NCBI RefSeq assembly: GCF_003952725.1
Contig: NZ_CP032509.1
Span: 2,070,001-2,134,000, forward strand
Direction of reading: 5' to 3'
Length of the DNA stretch: 64,000 nt
DNA from: Georhizobium profundi
Lineage (GTDB): Bacteria; Pseudomonadota; Alphaproteobacteria; Rhizobiales; Rhizobiaceae
Shown here: in pieces, positions 41,522 to 50,550 of the stretch
Layout: the number at the start of each line of letters is the position of its first letter
How positions within the stretch are numbered: the first letter of the stretch is position 1
Notes under the pieces: generated by a model
Seen by the model: only the letters and a program-made list of their open reading frames with translations
What the model was told of the DNA's origin: nothing
Database searches by the model: none
Made by a program: the position numbers and the translations under genes

Positions 41522-42424
41522 TCAGTCCTTCGTCGTCTTATCGGGCAGGGCGATCCCACCTTCTTGTGCATAGAGCTTGGCAACGGCCACATCGCCAATC
41601 CGGCCAAGACCCTGTTCCTTGGCTTGCGCAAACCGGGCAAAGGCGGCATCGGCGAGCGTCACCGACAGCCCTGTCGCCTGAGCCATGTCGCGCACGATGC
41701 CGAGATCCTTGACGAAGATGTCGACGGCCGAATGCGGCCGGTAATCGCCGTCGGCGATGTAGGGTGCGCGGTTCTGGAACATCCAGGAGGAGCCCGCCGA
41801 ACGGGAGATCACCTCGATCATGCGGTGCGGATCGATCCCCTGGCCGATGCCGAATGCCATCGCTTCAGCCGTCGAGACCACGTGGATGCCGGCGAGCAGC
41901 TGGTTGACGATCTTCATCGCCGAACCTGGGCCTGCCTTGTCGCCGAGCTCGAAAACGGTCTCCGCCATGGCGTCGAGTGCTGGGCGGGCGCGGTCGAATG
42001 CTTCCGCGCTGCCGGCGGCCATGATGGAAAGCTTGCCTTCCGCTGCCCGGGCCGACCCACCGGAGATCGGCGCATCGAGATAATGAATGCCGCATTCCGC
42101 CAGTCGCGCCTCGAAGTCGATAGCGTGCTCTGGTGCGAAAGTCGCGCAGGATATGACGACGGCGCCTTGCCTCAGGCGCTTCGCAATGCCGTCATCACCG
42201 AACAGGATCGCCTCCGTTTGCGCCGCATTGACGACGACCAGAACGGCGATATCGGCCTCACTTGCCGCATCGCCAAGAGCCGCCGTCCTGCCACCTTCGG
42301 CGGCAAAGCGCGCCATCGCATCGGCGTCGATGTCGTGGCCGCAGACCTCATGGCCGGCGCGCAGGAGCGATTGCCCCATGCCGAAGCCCATGGCGCCGAG
42401 GCCGACCAGAAGCACGCGGCTCAT
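41522..42424 (-). CDS. ltnD: L-threonate dehydrogenase (3-hydroxyisobutyrate dehydrogenase family)
   Basis: 300 residues. N-terminal Rossmann domain (VLLVGLGAMGFGMGQSLLRA) and the family substrate signatures (YLDAPISGGSARAAEGKL; the catalytic Lys in GPGSAMKIVNQLLAG). It oxidises L-threonate to 2-oxo-tetronate with NAD+. It lies between denD and otnK, overlapping denD by 4 bp. Consistent with both epimeric acids being fed into one OtnI-OtnK-OtnC route. Confidence 0.88.
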   Translation of the reverse strand: MSRVLLVGLGAMGFGMGQSLLRAGHEVCGHDIDADAMARFAAEGGRTAALGDAASEADIAVLVVVNAAQTEAILFGDDGIAKRLRQGAVVISCATFAPEHAIDFEARLAECGIHYLDAPISGGSARAAEGKLSIMAAGSAEAFDRARPALDAMAETVFELGDKAGPGSAMKIVNQLLAGIHVVSTAEAMAFGIGQGIDPHRMIEVISRSAGSSWMFQNRAPYIADGDYRPHSAVDIFVKDLGIVRDMAQATGLSVTLADAAFARFAQAKEQGLGRIGDVAVAKLYAQEGGIALPDKTTKD

Positions 42425-43407
42425 GCGGACAGCTCGATCTGTTCGTCCGCGATGTGCGCGTCGAGGATCGCGTCAAACGACATGTCGGGCGTGAAGCCGA
42501 GTTCGAGGGCGCGGCGCGCATCGAAGGCTTTTGGCCAGGTGGAGATGATGGCGTCGATCGCCGCGTCCGGCTCGTGGCGAATGCGCGCCACGGCGGCATC
42601 ACCTGCCACGCGGCGTAGCGCCTCGATCTCCTCCGCGACCGTTGCCGTGACGCCAGGCATGGTGAGGTTGCGGCGCGTGCCGATCGTGTCAGCTGCAATG
42701 TCGCCGGCATGGACCAGGAAGCCGATCGCGGCGCGGGGGCTCGCAAACCAGTGCCGCACATCCGGCGAAACAGGCAGCACGGCGTCTTCGCCCACCAGCG
42801 GTTCTCGCAGGATGCTGGAGAAGAAGCCCGAGGCGGCCGCGTTCGGCTTGCCGGGTCGGATGCAGATGGTCGGCAGGCGGATACCGATGCCATCCATGAA
42901 ACCGCGGCGCGTGTAATCTGCCAAAAGCAATTCGCCGATCGCCTTTTGCGTGCCGTAGCTCGACATCGGCGTCAGCACCTGGTCGTCGCCGATCACATCG
43001 GGCAGAGGCGCGCCGAAGACGGCGAGCGAAGAGGAGAACACCACGCGCGGGCAGTATCCTGTCCTGAGATGCTCTTGCCGGATCGCCTCGAACAGATGGC
43101 GGGTGCCGTCGAGATTGATGCGGTAACCCTTGTCGAAATCGCGCTCCGCCTCACCAGAAACAATGGCCGCCAGATGGTAGATGATCGCCGGGCGGCTCGC
43201 GATGAGCGCGTCTGCCGCACCGGGTGCCGTCAGGTCACCGGTTCTAGTGGTGACCTCTATCGCAGCCTCGATGGTCGGCGCCTCGACCACATCAAAAAGC
43301 GTGAGGGCATCGAGTTGCGTGCCGCCAATCGCGCCCTTGGCTGCAAGCGCTTTTGCCAGCCTGAGGCCCAGCATGCCGGCTCCGCCGATGATGAGGCATT
43401 CGCCCAT
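42421..43407 (-). CDS. denD: D-erythronate dehydrogenase (extended SDR)
   Basis: 328 residues of the NAD-dependent epimerase/dehydratase fold: a glycine-rich start (GGAGMLGLRLAKALAAKG), AAIVSGEAERD, the catalytic Ser (VVFSSSLAVFG) and YxxxK in YGTQKAIGE. It matches DenD, which oxidises D-erythronate to 2-oxo-tetronate. It is first of the tetronate unit after a stem-loop that separates it from the SDR gene. Confidence 0.87.
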   Translation of the reverse strand: MGECLIIGGAGMLGLRLAKALAAKGAIGGTQLDALTLFDVVEAPTIEAAIEVTTRTGDLTAPGAADALIASRPAIIYHLAAIVSGEAERDFDKGYRINLDGTRHLFEAIRQEHLRTGYCPRVVFSSSLAVFGAPLPDVIGDDQVLTPMSSYGTQKAIGELLLADYTRRGFMDGIGIRLPTICIRPGKPNAAASGFFSSILREPLVGEDAVLPVSPDVRHWFASPRAAIGFLVHAGDIAADTIGTRRNLTMPGVTATVAEEIEALRRVAGDAAVARIRHEPDAAIDAIISTWPKAFDARRALELGFTPDMSFDAILDAHIADEQIELSA

Positions 43408-43433
43408 GTCGATCGCACTCCAGAAAAAGCAAA

Positions 43434-43461
43434 GGAAGGCTGCCCGATAGAACAGCCTTCC
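43434..43461 (-). terminator. Stem-loop between the SDR gene and denD
   Basis: GGAAGGCTG and CAGCCTTCC (9 bp, perfect) around a 10-nt loop, followed leftwards by TTTGCTTTTTC. It ends or attenuates the dctPQM-SDR transcript before the tetronate genes. Confidence 0.65.
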
Positions 43462-43474
43462 CGTTCAAACATTA

Positions 43475-44224
43475 TCAGATGCAGCGGCCGCCATCGACTT
43501 CCAGGCAGACGCCTGTGATGAATTCGGCTTCGTCGGAGGCGAGGAAGCCACAGGCTTTCGCGATATCGAGCGGGCGCGAGAGGCGGCCGAGCGGAATGCC
43601 GGCAATGACCTTGGCGCGGGTCTCGGGCGTGTCGTCACCCGGCAGAAAATGGTCGGTGAGCCCCGTTTCACCCATCACCGGATTGACGCCGCAGACGCGG
43701 ATTTTCCGATCGGCGAGTTCGACGGCCATCGACTTGGTGATCGCGATCGCAGCACCCTTCGAGCCGTTGTACCAGACGAGGCCCGGACGCGGACGCACAC
43801 CGGCGGTGGATGCGATGTTGATGATGACGCCGCCGCCGTTTTTTTCGAGCACGGGCACGCCGTGGATGGCGGCATGGTAGAGCGACTTGACGTTGACCGC
43901 ATAGACCTTGTCGAAAGTGGCCTCGTCCACGTTCAGCATCGACTGGTTCTTGTGCGTCGTGCCCGCATTGTTGACGATGATGTCGAGCTTGCCGAAGCGC
44001 TCCACGGCCGCGTCGATCATCGCTTTGGTGTCGTCGCTCTTCGTCACGTCGGCGGTGAAGGCGGAGGCGTTCTCGCCGATGGCGGCAGCGACTGTCTCGG
44101 CAGCGTCGGCGCGAATATCGACCGCGAGCACCTTGGCGCCCTCCTGGGCGAAATAGTGCGCGATGCCTTCGCCATAACCACCGCCGGCTCCGGTGATAAG
44201 TGCGACTTTGTCTTTCAGTTTCAT
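43475..44224 (-). CDS. Short-chain dehydrogenase/reductase of the acid-sugar locus
   Basis: 249-residue classical SDR: a cofactor motif beginning ALITGAGGGYGEGIA, NNAG (IIVNNAGTTH), catalytic Ser in INIASTAGV, YxxxK represented as WYNGSKGA, and a C-terminal GVCLEVDGG. The catalytic Tyr precedes Lys by four, as usual. Its substrate is probably a sugar or sugar acid brought in by the adjacent TRAP system, whose large permease gene lies 31 bp upstream. Which one cannot be said. Confidence 0.85.
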   Translation of the reverse strand: MKLKDKVALITGAGGGYGEGIAHYFAQEGAKVLAVDIRADAAETVAAAIGENASAFTADVTKSDDTKAMIDAAVERFGKLDIIVNNAGTTHKNQSMLNVDEATFDKVYAVNVKSLYHAAIHGVPVLEKNGGGVIINIASTAGVRPRPGLVWYNGSKGAAIAITKSMAVELADRKIRVCGVNPVMGETGLTDHFLPGDDTPETRAKVIAGIPLGRLSRPLDIAKACGFLASDEAEFITGVCLEVDGGRCI

Positions 44225-44255
44225 GATGGTCTCCTCGAGAATGTCGTCGCGATGG

Positions 44256-45533
44256 TCAGCGATAGAAAAGTTCTACAAGTCCCAGCGAGATGAAGGGGAC
44301 GTAGGTGACGAGCAGCACGCAGCCCATGACGACCAGCACCATGGGCACCAAGGGCGGGATGATCGTTTGCAGGGATATGCGGGCGACGGCGCAGGCGGCG
44401 AAAAGATTGACCCCCACCGGTGGCGTGATCATGCCGAGCGCCAGGTTGACGACGATGATCAGCCCGAAATGGACCGGATCGACACCGTAGGCGATTGCGA
44501 TCGGGGCAAGCAGCGGTGCGAGCACCAGGATCGCCGCCGATGTCTCGATGAACATCCCGACCATGAACAGGAAAACGTTGACCGCAAGCAGGAAGCTCCA
44601 CTTGTCGGTGAACATCTCCTGCACCCATTCTGCCACGATCGAGGGCAGGCCGCTTCTCGTGATGAGGAAGGAGAAGAGGCCCGCACCGGCAATGATGATC
44701 ATGATGACGGTGGACGAGATCGCCGACGAGCGCAGCGCTTCGTGGATCTTGCGGAATGTCAGCACGCGATAGACGAACATGCCGACGACCAGGGCATAGA
44801 CCACGGCCACGGCCGAGGCTTCGGTCGGCGTGAAGACGCCGCCATAGATGCCGCCAAGCACGATGAAGGGCATCAGGATCGCCCAGAAGGACCGGCGCAG
44901 CGCGCGGAAGAAGGGTTGGCTGTCGAGGCCGTCTTCCTTGCCGTAGCCTTTGATGCGGCAGAGGACGAGCAGATAGATGAAGAGCGCTGCGGCAACAAGA
45001 AGCCCAGGTCCGATGCCGGCGAGGAAGAGCTGGCCGATCGATGTCTCGGTTGCGACACCATAGAGGATGAGCGGGATCGACGGCGGAATGAGTACGCCAA
45101 GCTCCGCCGACGAAGCCTGGACGGCAGCTGCCGTGCCGACGGGATAGCCATGCCTCACCATGGCCGGGATCAGGATGACGCCGATCGCGAAGGTCGTGGC
45201 GACGGAAGAGCCTGAGACCGAGGCGAAGATCATGCAGGTGATGACGCAGGTGCAGGCAAGCCCGCCCTGGATGCCGCCCACCATCGACTTTGCGAGATCA
45301 ACGAGGCGTTCGGAGATGCCGCCCGCTGCCATGAGATTGCCGGACAGGATGAAGAGCGGCACTGCGAGCAGCGGAAAGGAATCGAGGCTGGTGAAGACGC
45401 GTTGCGCCACCAGGAGCAGCGGTACCGTGGAAAAGAAATGGATACCGAAGGCGCTCGCAAGCACCAGCGAAACGCCGATCGGGACCGCCAGCGCAAAGAG
45501 CGTGATCAGCGAAAAGGCGAGGGCGGCGTTCAT
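44256..45533 (-). CDS. dctM: TRAP transporter large permease subunit (DctM family)
   Basis: 425 residues with about 12 membrane helices and the DctM signatures (PLFILSGNLMAAGGISERL, SGSSVATTFAIGVILIPAMV, and the PPS in LIPPSIPLILYG). It moves a carboxylate-type substrate with Na+ using the periplasmic DctP protein. It overlaps dctQ by 4 bp. The neighbouring enzymes point to tetronates, apionate or related acid sugars as cargo. Confidence 0.92.
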   Translation of the reverse strand: MNAALAFSLITLFALAVPIGVSLVLASAFGIHFFSTVPLLLVAQRVFTSLDSFPLLAVPLFILSGNLMAAGGISERLVDLAKSMVGGIQGGLACTCVITCMIFASVSGSSVATTFAIGVILIPAMVRHGYPVGTAAAVQASSAELGVLIPPSIPLILYGVATETSIGQLFLAGIGPGLLVAAALFIYLLVLCRIKGYGKEDGLDSQPFFRALRRSFWAILMPFIVLGGIYGGVFTPTEASAVAVVYALVVGMFVYRVLTFRKIHEALRSSAISSTVIMIIIAGAGLFSFLITRSGLPSIVAEWVQEMFTDKWSFLLAVNVFLFMVGMFIETSAAILVLAPLLAPIAIAYGVDPVHFGLIIVVNLALGMITPPVGVNLFAACAVARISLQTIIPPLVPMVLVVMGCVLLVTYVPFISLGLVELFYR

Positions 45534-46048
45534 ATCGCGCTCTCCACATCCTTGAGCTCGCTCTTGGTTGTGGTGTCGGCTTCATTCCAGACTTCGATGA
45601 ACCGGGCGATGACGCCGAGCGTTGCCAATGCCGAGCCCACGGGAAGCGCGGCATAGACCCAGGCGATCGTCACTTGCAGGCCGGCCAGGTTCTGGCTGCG
45701 CACCCGCATCGTCATGCCCCAGCCGTACCAGATGAGGATGGCCAGGAAGATCAGCGAGGCGATGAGGATCACGACGTAGAGCACGCGCCGGAATGCATTC
45801 GGGCTGACATCGACGAGAAAATCGACCGCGATCATCGTGCCCTGGCGAAACGCTGCGGCGAAGCCCAGAAAAACCATCCAGATCATCGCCGAACGTGCAG
45901 CGACTTCCGACCAAGCGGAGGGGTGGCCGAACACGAAGCGGGTGACGACCTGATAGAAGGCCAGTGCCACGACGATCGCGAGCGCGAGGATCGCAAGCTC
46001 CAGCGCGACGCGCGTCAGCCGCCGCTCGACTGCGAGAAACCACTGCAT
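45530..46048 (-). CDS. dctQ: TRAP transporter small permease subunit (DctQ family)
   Basis: 172 residues from ATG 46048, preceded by GGAGC; the frame extends further but lacks a site. Four membrane helices with the DctQ pattern (ALAFYQVVTRFVFGHPSAWS, AIWM-like FLGFAAAFRQGTMIAVD). It pairs with DctM in the membrane. The 64 bp between it and dctP contain a strong hairpin. Confidence 0.9.
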   Translation of the reverse strand: MQWFLAVERRLTRVALELAILALAIVVALAFYQVVTRFVFGHPSAWSEVAARSAMIWMVFLGFAAAFRQGTMIAVDFLVDVSPNAFRRVLYVVILIASLIFLAILIWYGWGMTMRVRSQNLAGLQVTIAWVYAALPVGSALATLGVIARFIEVWNEADTTTKSELKDVESAI

Positions 46049-46065
46049 GGGACAAGCTCCGTGAG

Positions 46066-46089
46066 GAACGGCCGCGTGAGCGGCCGTTC
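46066..46089. repeat. Intercistronic hairpin between dctP and dctQ
   Basis: GAACGGCCG and CGGCCGTTC form a perfect 9-bp stem with a 6-nt loop. Such hairpins after binding-protein genes often stabilise the upstream mRNA and give higher binding-protein levels than permease levels. Confidence 0.6.
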
Positions 46090-46112
46090 GCACATCGTTT
46101 CGATGTCGAGGA

Positions 46113-47096
46113 CTATTCCTGCGCGGCCTGGATGCGCGTCAGCATCTCGTCGCCATACTGGCCGACGAAGGTGTCGTAGGCAGGCGAGACCGCTTCGCGG
46201 AATGCTGCCTGGTCGACCTCTTCGATCACTTCCATGCCGCGTTCGCGCAGCATCGCGACGCCGGTCTGCTCGTCTTCCTCGACCTTTGCCCGGGTCGCGG
46301 CGACAGCCGTATCGGCAGCTTCCTCGAACCATGCCTTTTCTTCATCCGACAGCGAGTCCCACAGGCTCGGCGACGCGATGATGATGGCCGGCGAATAGAC
46401 GTGGCCGGTCAGCGTGAGGTGGTCCTGGACTTCCCACATATTGGCGGAGGTGATGATCGGGATCGGATTTTCCTGCCCGTCGATCACGCGCTGCTGCAGG
46501 GCTGCGAAGACTTCCGGAAACGCCATCGGCGTCGGCGATGCGCCGGCAGCCGAGAATGCTTCCATGTGCACGCTGTTTTCCATGGTGCGGATCTTCAGAC
46601 CGTTGAGGTCTTCCGGCGCATCGATCGCGCGGCTGGAATTGGTGATGTGGCGGAAGCCGTTTTCGCTCCAGGCGAGCGCGACGAGCCCTTGCGCATTCAC
46701 GGCCTCGAGAAGCTCGTCACCGATCTCGCCATCGAGGATCGAACGCGCCGCGGCGTAATCCTTGAAGAGGAAGGGCAGGTCGAGCACCAGCGTTTCAGGC
46801 GCGAAGTTGCCCAGCGGGCCGGTCGAGGAATAGACGAGCTCGACTGAGCCGATCTGCAGGCCTTCGATCATGTCGCGCTCACCGCCAAGCGCGCCCGCGG
46901 CCTGTTCGCGGATTTCGAACTTTCCGTCCGACAATTCGGCCAGTTTCTCACCGAAGGCCTGGACGCCGACGCTGTAGTGCGAGCCTTGTGCGGTGGTATG
47001 CGCGAAATTCAAGGTTGTCTGGGCAAGGGCGCTCCCGGCCACCCCGGCAGACAAGGCGAATACGGCAGCAGCCGTAATGGTGCGAAAACGAAACAT
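46113..47096 (-). CDS. dctP: TRAP transporter periplasmic solute-binding protein (DctP family)
   Basis: 327 residues with a Sec signal peptide (cleavage near SALAQT). The DctP family body includes NFAHTTAQGSHYSVGVQAFG, the conserved Arg in LNGLKIRTMENSVH, and VFAALQQRVIDGQENPI. It captures the acid-sugar substrate in the periplasm. First gene of the dctP-dctQ-dctM-SDR unit and divergent from a GntR regulator. The shared promoter motif is 60 bp upstream. Confidence 0.93.
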   Translation of the reverse strand: MFRFRTITAAAVFALSAGVAGSALAQTTLNFAHTTAQGSHYSVGVQAFGEKLAELSDGKFEIREQAAGALGGERDMIEGLQIGSVELVYSSTGPLGNFAPETLVLDLPFLFKDYAAARSILDGEIGDELLEAVNAQGLVALAWSENGFRHITNSSRAIDAPEDLNGLKIRTMENSVHMEAFSAAGASPTPMAFPEVFAALQQRVIDGQENPIPIITSANMWEVQDHLTLTGHVYSPAIIIASPSLWDSLSDEEKAWFEEAADTAVAATRAKVEEDEQTGVAMLRERGMEVIEEVDQAAFREAVSPAYDTFVGQYGDEMLTRIQAAQE

Positions 47097-47155
47097 GGTT
47101 CTCCTCCCTCAGTTTCGGTCATCACTGGCTTCGACATTGACCTTGAACCCATTTC

Positions 47156-47179
47156 CAGTCAACCTGTTTTACAACTTTC
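47156..47179. promoter_or_regulatory. Shared 24-nt promoter/operator motif, copy upstream of dctP
   Basis: CAGTCAA-n5-TTTACAA-n-TTTC. The reverse strand gives TTGACTG as a likely -35 for dctP. The identical pattern stands upstream of the aldehyde dehydrogenase gene at 49707-49730. A GntR/FadR protein is a plausible ligand. Confidence 0.55.
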
Positions 47180-47290
47180 TAACGGTGTGCCGCCGTGGGG
47201 ATTTCAGGTGTCAGGTCACCTGTGCCGGGTCGCGGGCTTGACCGTAACCACCGATCGGGAAATTCCTGTTTCAGGAGCAAGACCTTTTTC

Positions 47291-48049
47291 ATGCCGAGCA
47301 AAACCGCCGATATCGTCGTTTCCGATCTTCCCAGCAATAAAGGCGAGCGGCTTTCGGAACGGGTCTATGAAAACCTGTTCCACGCGATCGTGACGGGCAT
47401 GATCGCGGCCGGTGCAAAGCTTCCGTCGGAGAACGAGTTGGCGCGTCAGTTCGAGGTGTCGCGCCCGGTATTGCGCGAGGCCCTGGATAAGCTGCGCGAC
47501 GACGGGCTGATTTCGTCGGTGCGCGGATCGGGCAATTACGTGCTGAACGCGCTCGGCTCGCGGGTCGACGACGTGCCGAGCGACGAGGCGGACCGCGACG
47601 CGCTGCAGCGGATCGGCGACCTTCTGGCCGGCATCGAGCTGCGCATGATCGTCGAGCCACAGGCCGCCTATCTCGCAGCAAAACGTCGGGGACCATCCGA
47701 TATCGAAAGCATGCGGGCGGCGCTCGATCGGTTCGATCAGGCGATGAAGCAGAATGCCATTCTGCACCATCACGACTATGCGTTTCACGAGGCTATCGCG
47801 ACAGCCACGTGCAATGCGCGCATCGTCCAGACGCTGAAATCGCTCGAATACGACGTCACGCGATCGGTCAATCTCATGCGCTTCCTGGTGCAATTCCAGC
47901 CCTTCATCCGCAACGAAGCGGTGAGGGACGAGCATGAGGAGATTTTCCGGCACATCGAGGCCGGCGCGGCCACAAAGGCCAAGCGCGCCATGCGCAACCA
48001 CATCGAGCATGCGCGCATCCGCATGATGAGCAACCGGCCGGGCTTCTAG
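47291..48049 (+). CDS. GntR/FadR-family regulator of the TRAP locus
   Basis: 252 residues from ATG 47291. N-terminal winged HTH (LSERVYENLFHAIVTGMIA, LPSENELARQFEVSRPVLRE, LRDDGLISSVRGSGNYV). C-terminal FCD effector domain with metal-binding His and Asp residues (FHEAIATATCN, HEEIFRHIEAG). It is divergent from dctP, so it most likely controls uptake of the acid sugar in response to a pathway intermediate. Confidence 0.9.
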   Translation: MPSKTADIVVSDLPSNKGERLSERVYENLFHAIVTGMIAAGAKLPSENELARQFEVSRPVLREALDKLRDDGLISSVRGSGNYVLNALGSRVDDVPSDEADRDALQRIGDLLAGIELRMIVEPQAAYLAAKRRGPSDIESMRAALDRFDQAMKQNAILHHHDYAFHEAIATATCNARIVQTLKSLEYDVTRSVNLMRFLVQFQPFIRNEAVRDEHEEIFRHIEAGAATKAKRAMRNHIEHARIRMMSNRPGF

Positions 48050-48065
48050 GATCATTGGGATCGAC

Positions 48066-48097
48066 AAAAAAGGCGCCGCAGCCGGAGCTGCGACGCC
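48066..48097 (-). terminator. Terminator of the aldehyde dehydrogenase gene
   Basis: An 11-bp stem with one mismatch (48072-48082 with 48087-48097) and a 4-nt loop is followed leftwards by TTTTTT (48071-48066). It may also serve the convergent GntR gene. Confidence 0.65.
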
Positions 48098-48125
48098 GTC
48101 CCGGGAGGGACTATGCTTGTCGTCC

Positions 48126-49583
48126 TCAACCGTGCTTGAGGACGACCGTCTTGATGGTGGTGAAGCTGATCATGCCTTCGAAGGCCTTTTCGCGGCCATA
48201 GCCGGATCGCTTCATGCCGCCGAAGGGCAGCTCGATGCCGCCGCCGGCGCCGTAGTTGTTGACGAAGACCTGGCCCGCCTCGATGGCGTTGGCGCAGCGC
48301 ATCTGCCGTCCACCATCCCGCGTCCAGACTGACGCCGTCAGGCCGTAGGGTGTCGCATTGGCAATGCGGATGGCGTCTTTTTCATCGTCGAACGGGAAGG
48401 CGGCGAGAACCGGGCCAAAAACCTCGTCCTGGCCGATCCGGCTTTCGGGCGCTGCGCCATCGAGCAGCATCGGCGGGTAGAAGAACCCTCCTTCAGGTGC
48501 ATTCTCGGCCATGCTGGCGGAGGCGACGACCTTGGCCCCGTCGGCAAGTGCGGCGTCGACCAGTGACGTGACCCGCTCCAGCTGTTTAGCGCTGATGATG
48601 GGGCCGCAGTCGAGATCATCGACACCTGCGCCCACCTTCAGCGCCGAGAAGCGCTCCGAAAGCCTCGCCAGAACCTCGTCATAGATCGAGCGTTCGATCA
48701 GTACGCGGCTGCCGGCGGCGCAGGTCTGGCCCGCATTCTGGATGATCGCGTTGACGATGACGGGCAGCGCTTCGTCCAGATCGGCATCGGCGAAGATCAC
48801 TTGAGGCGACTTGCCCCCAAGTTCGAGCGTCACCTGCACATGGTTTTCCGCAGCCGCCTTGGCGACAGCTGTTCCCGTCTGTGGCGAGCCGGTGAAGGAG
48901 ATGTGGTTGATGCCCGGATGAGCGGCGAGCGCCGCGCCGGCCTCGGTGCCAAGCCCGCAAACGACATTCAACGCCCCTGCGGGCAGGCCGGCTTCGAGTG
49001 CCAGTTCCGAGATCCGAAGCGGCGTGAGGCAGGCGTCTTCGGCCGGTTTGACGACGCAGGCATTGCCCGCTGCAAGTGCGCCGCCGACCGAGCGGCCGTA
49101 AATCTGCGAAGGGTAGTTCCAGGGGATGATGTGCGCCGTCACGCCGTGCGGCACGCGCAAGGCCAGAACCGTCATGCCCTTGCTGTAGGGGATCGTCTCG
49201 CCATGGTGCTTGTCGGCGGCCGACCCGTAATACTCGAAATAGCGGGCAGTCGCGGTGATGTCGGCGCGCGCCTGCTTCATCGGCTTGCCGGTATCGCGCG
49301 ATTCAAGCGCTGCCAGCTCCTCGAAATTCTCGATGATCAGCGCCGAGATCTTCATCAGGATGCGGCCGCGTTCCAGCGCCGATTTCGCGCCCCATTCCCC
49401 TTCGAAAGCGCTGCGCGCAGCATCGATGGCACGATCGACTTCGGCGGCGCCGCCCCTTGGAATACGGGCAAAAACCTTGCCGGTCGACGGGTCGAGCACG
49501 TCGATGCCGCCCGCAGTCGCGCGGTCGATGGTTTCACCGTTGATGAGATGGCCATAGGCCGTGACGGATGTCTGATCCAGCAT
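48126..49583 (-). CDS. NAD(P)-dependent aldehyde dehydrogenase
   Basis: 485 residues, standard ALDH length. Visible are the Asn in IIPWNYP, the cofactor loop FTGSPQTGTAVA, the catalytic Glu in TLELGGKSPQ, the catalytic Cys in NAGQTCAAGSR and the EVFGPVL end motif. It oxidises an aldehyde, probably a sugar or sugar-acid semialdehyde of the locus. It has its own promoter with the 24-nt motif shared with dctP. Confidence 0.9.
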   Translation of the reverse strand: MLDQTSVTAYGHLINGETIDRATAGGIDVLDPSTGKVFARIPRGGAAEVDRAIDAARSAFEGEWGAKSALERGRILMKISALIIENFEELAALESRDTGKPMKQARADITATARYFEYYGSAADKHHGETIPYSKGMTVLALRVPHGVTAHIIPWNYPSQIYGRSVGGALAAGNACVVKPAEDACLTPLRISELALEAGLPAGALNVVCGLGTEAGAALAAHPGINHISFTGSPQTGTAVAKAAAENHVQVTLELGGKSPQVIFADADLDEALPVIVNAIIQNAGQTCAAGSRVLIERSIYDEVLARLSERFSALKVGAGVDDLDCGPIISAKQLERVTSLVDAALADGAKVVASASMAENAPEGGFFYPPMLLDGAAPESRIGQDEVFGPVLAAFPFDDEKDAIRIANATPYGLTASVWTRDGGRQMRCANAIEAGQVFVNNYGAGGGIELPFGGMKRSGYGREKAFEGMISFTTIKTVVLKHG

Positions 49584-49706
49584 CGGGCTGGCCTCCTCGT
49601 TCGTGGTCCTCCCGGCCGAGCGCCTTAAAGCGCTTCATCGATGCATCGGATCCACGCGTTCCGTGCCATCTGCCGACGCAGCAAAACTATCGGCGCCTGC
49701 GCCGAT

Positions 49707-49730
49707 CAGTCAATTGGCTTTACAAATTTC
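49707..49730. promoter_or_regulatory. Shared 24-nt promoter/operator motif, copy upstream of the aldehyde dehydrogenase
   Basis: CAGTCAA-n5-TTTACAA-n-TTTC, all 18 fixed positions identical to the dctP copy. It contains TTGACTG as a -35 in the gene's direction. It lies between the second GntR gene and the aldehyde dehydrogenase. Confidence 0.55.
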
Positions 49731-49742
49731 TCGCTACCGACC

Positions 49743-50477
49743 TCAGTGGTGGCGGTAGAGCGCCGCCGATCGATTGAGGTGACCGCGCATGGCGTCAGCC
49801 GCGCCATCCGCTTCTCCGGCAGCGAGACGATCGACTATCGCGGCATGTTCCCGCAAGGTGGTTTCTTCCTGACCCGACCAGATCAGCAGGTCGGTGTGAT
49901 AGGTGAACAGCCAGTTCAGCATCGCGTCACCGACGGCGGCAAAGATCGGGTTGCCGGCCATGCGGGTGATCTTGGCATGGAAGGCGATGTCGGCGCGAAT
50001 GAACGCCTTCGGGTCATCGATCTTGCTGCGCTGCTTCTCGATGAGATCGGTCAGTTCGGCGATGTCTTCGGCCGTTGCATTCTGCGCCGCGATGCGCACC
50101 ATGCCGAGTTCGAAAAGGCGCCGTGCCTCCTTGAGGTGCTCGAGATTGTCGGGGGAGGCCGAAAGCAGCAGCCTCGCCACCGCATCCATCTGCCGGAACG
50201 CGATATCGGCCGACAAGGCGCTGACTCTCGACCGCTCTCCGTGGGATATCGTGATGAGGCCCATGGTCTGCATGGACTGCAGCGCCTCGCGCACGGCAGG
50301 TCGACCAACGCCAAAGCGCTCCATCAGTTCGCGCTCCGAAGGCATCGGATCGCCGGCTCCCATTTCCCCACGCACGATCATTTCACGCAAGCGTTCGAAT
50401 ACCTGGTCGGAGAGCTTGCGGCGCACGATCCGGTCGTCAATCGCTTTGAGGTCGCTTAGCTTTTCCATCGTGATCAA
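49743..50477 (-). CDS. Second GntR/FadR-family regulator
   Basis: 244 residues (or 241 from the Met at 50468). HTH: RRKLSDQVFERLREMIVRGE, MPSERELMERFGVGRPAVRE, LITISHGERSRV. The C-terminal FCD domain has RADIAFHAKITRMAGN with the metal-binding Asp and His residues. It sits between apnO and the aldehyde dehydrogenase gene on the same strand and probably controls the apionate genes or the aldehyde dehydrogenase. Confidence 0.9.
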   Translation of the reverse strand: MITMEKLSDLKAIDDRIVRRKLSDQVFERLREMIVRGEMGAGDPMPSERELMERFGVGRPAVREALQSMQTMGLITISHGERSRVSALSADIAFRQMDAVARLLLSASPDNLEHLKEARRLFELGMVRIAAQNATAEDIAELTDLIEKQRSKIDDPKAFIRADIAFHAKITRMAGNPIFAAVGDAMLNWLFTYHTDLLIWSGQEETTLREHAAIVDRLAAGEADGAADAMRGHLNRSAALYRHH

Positions 50478-50550
50478 CGCGTCTCGAATGTTGCTTCAGC
50501 CGATACTTGCAGCGGATTTCTGCGGTCGTCCATCCGCGGCCAGGACAGTG

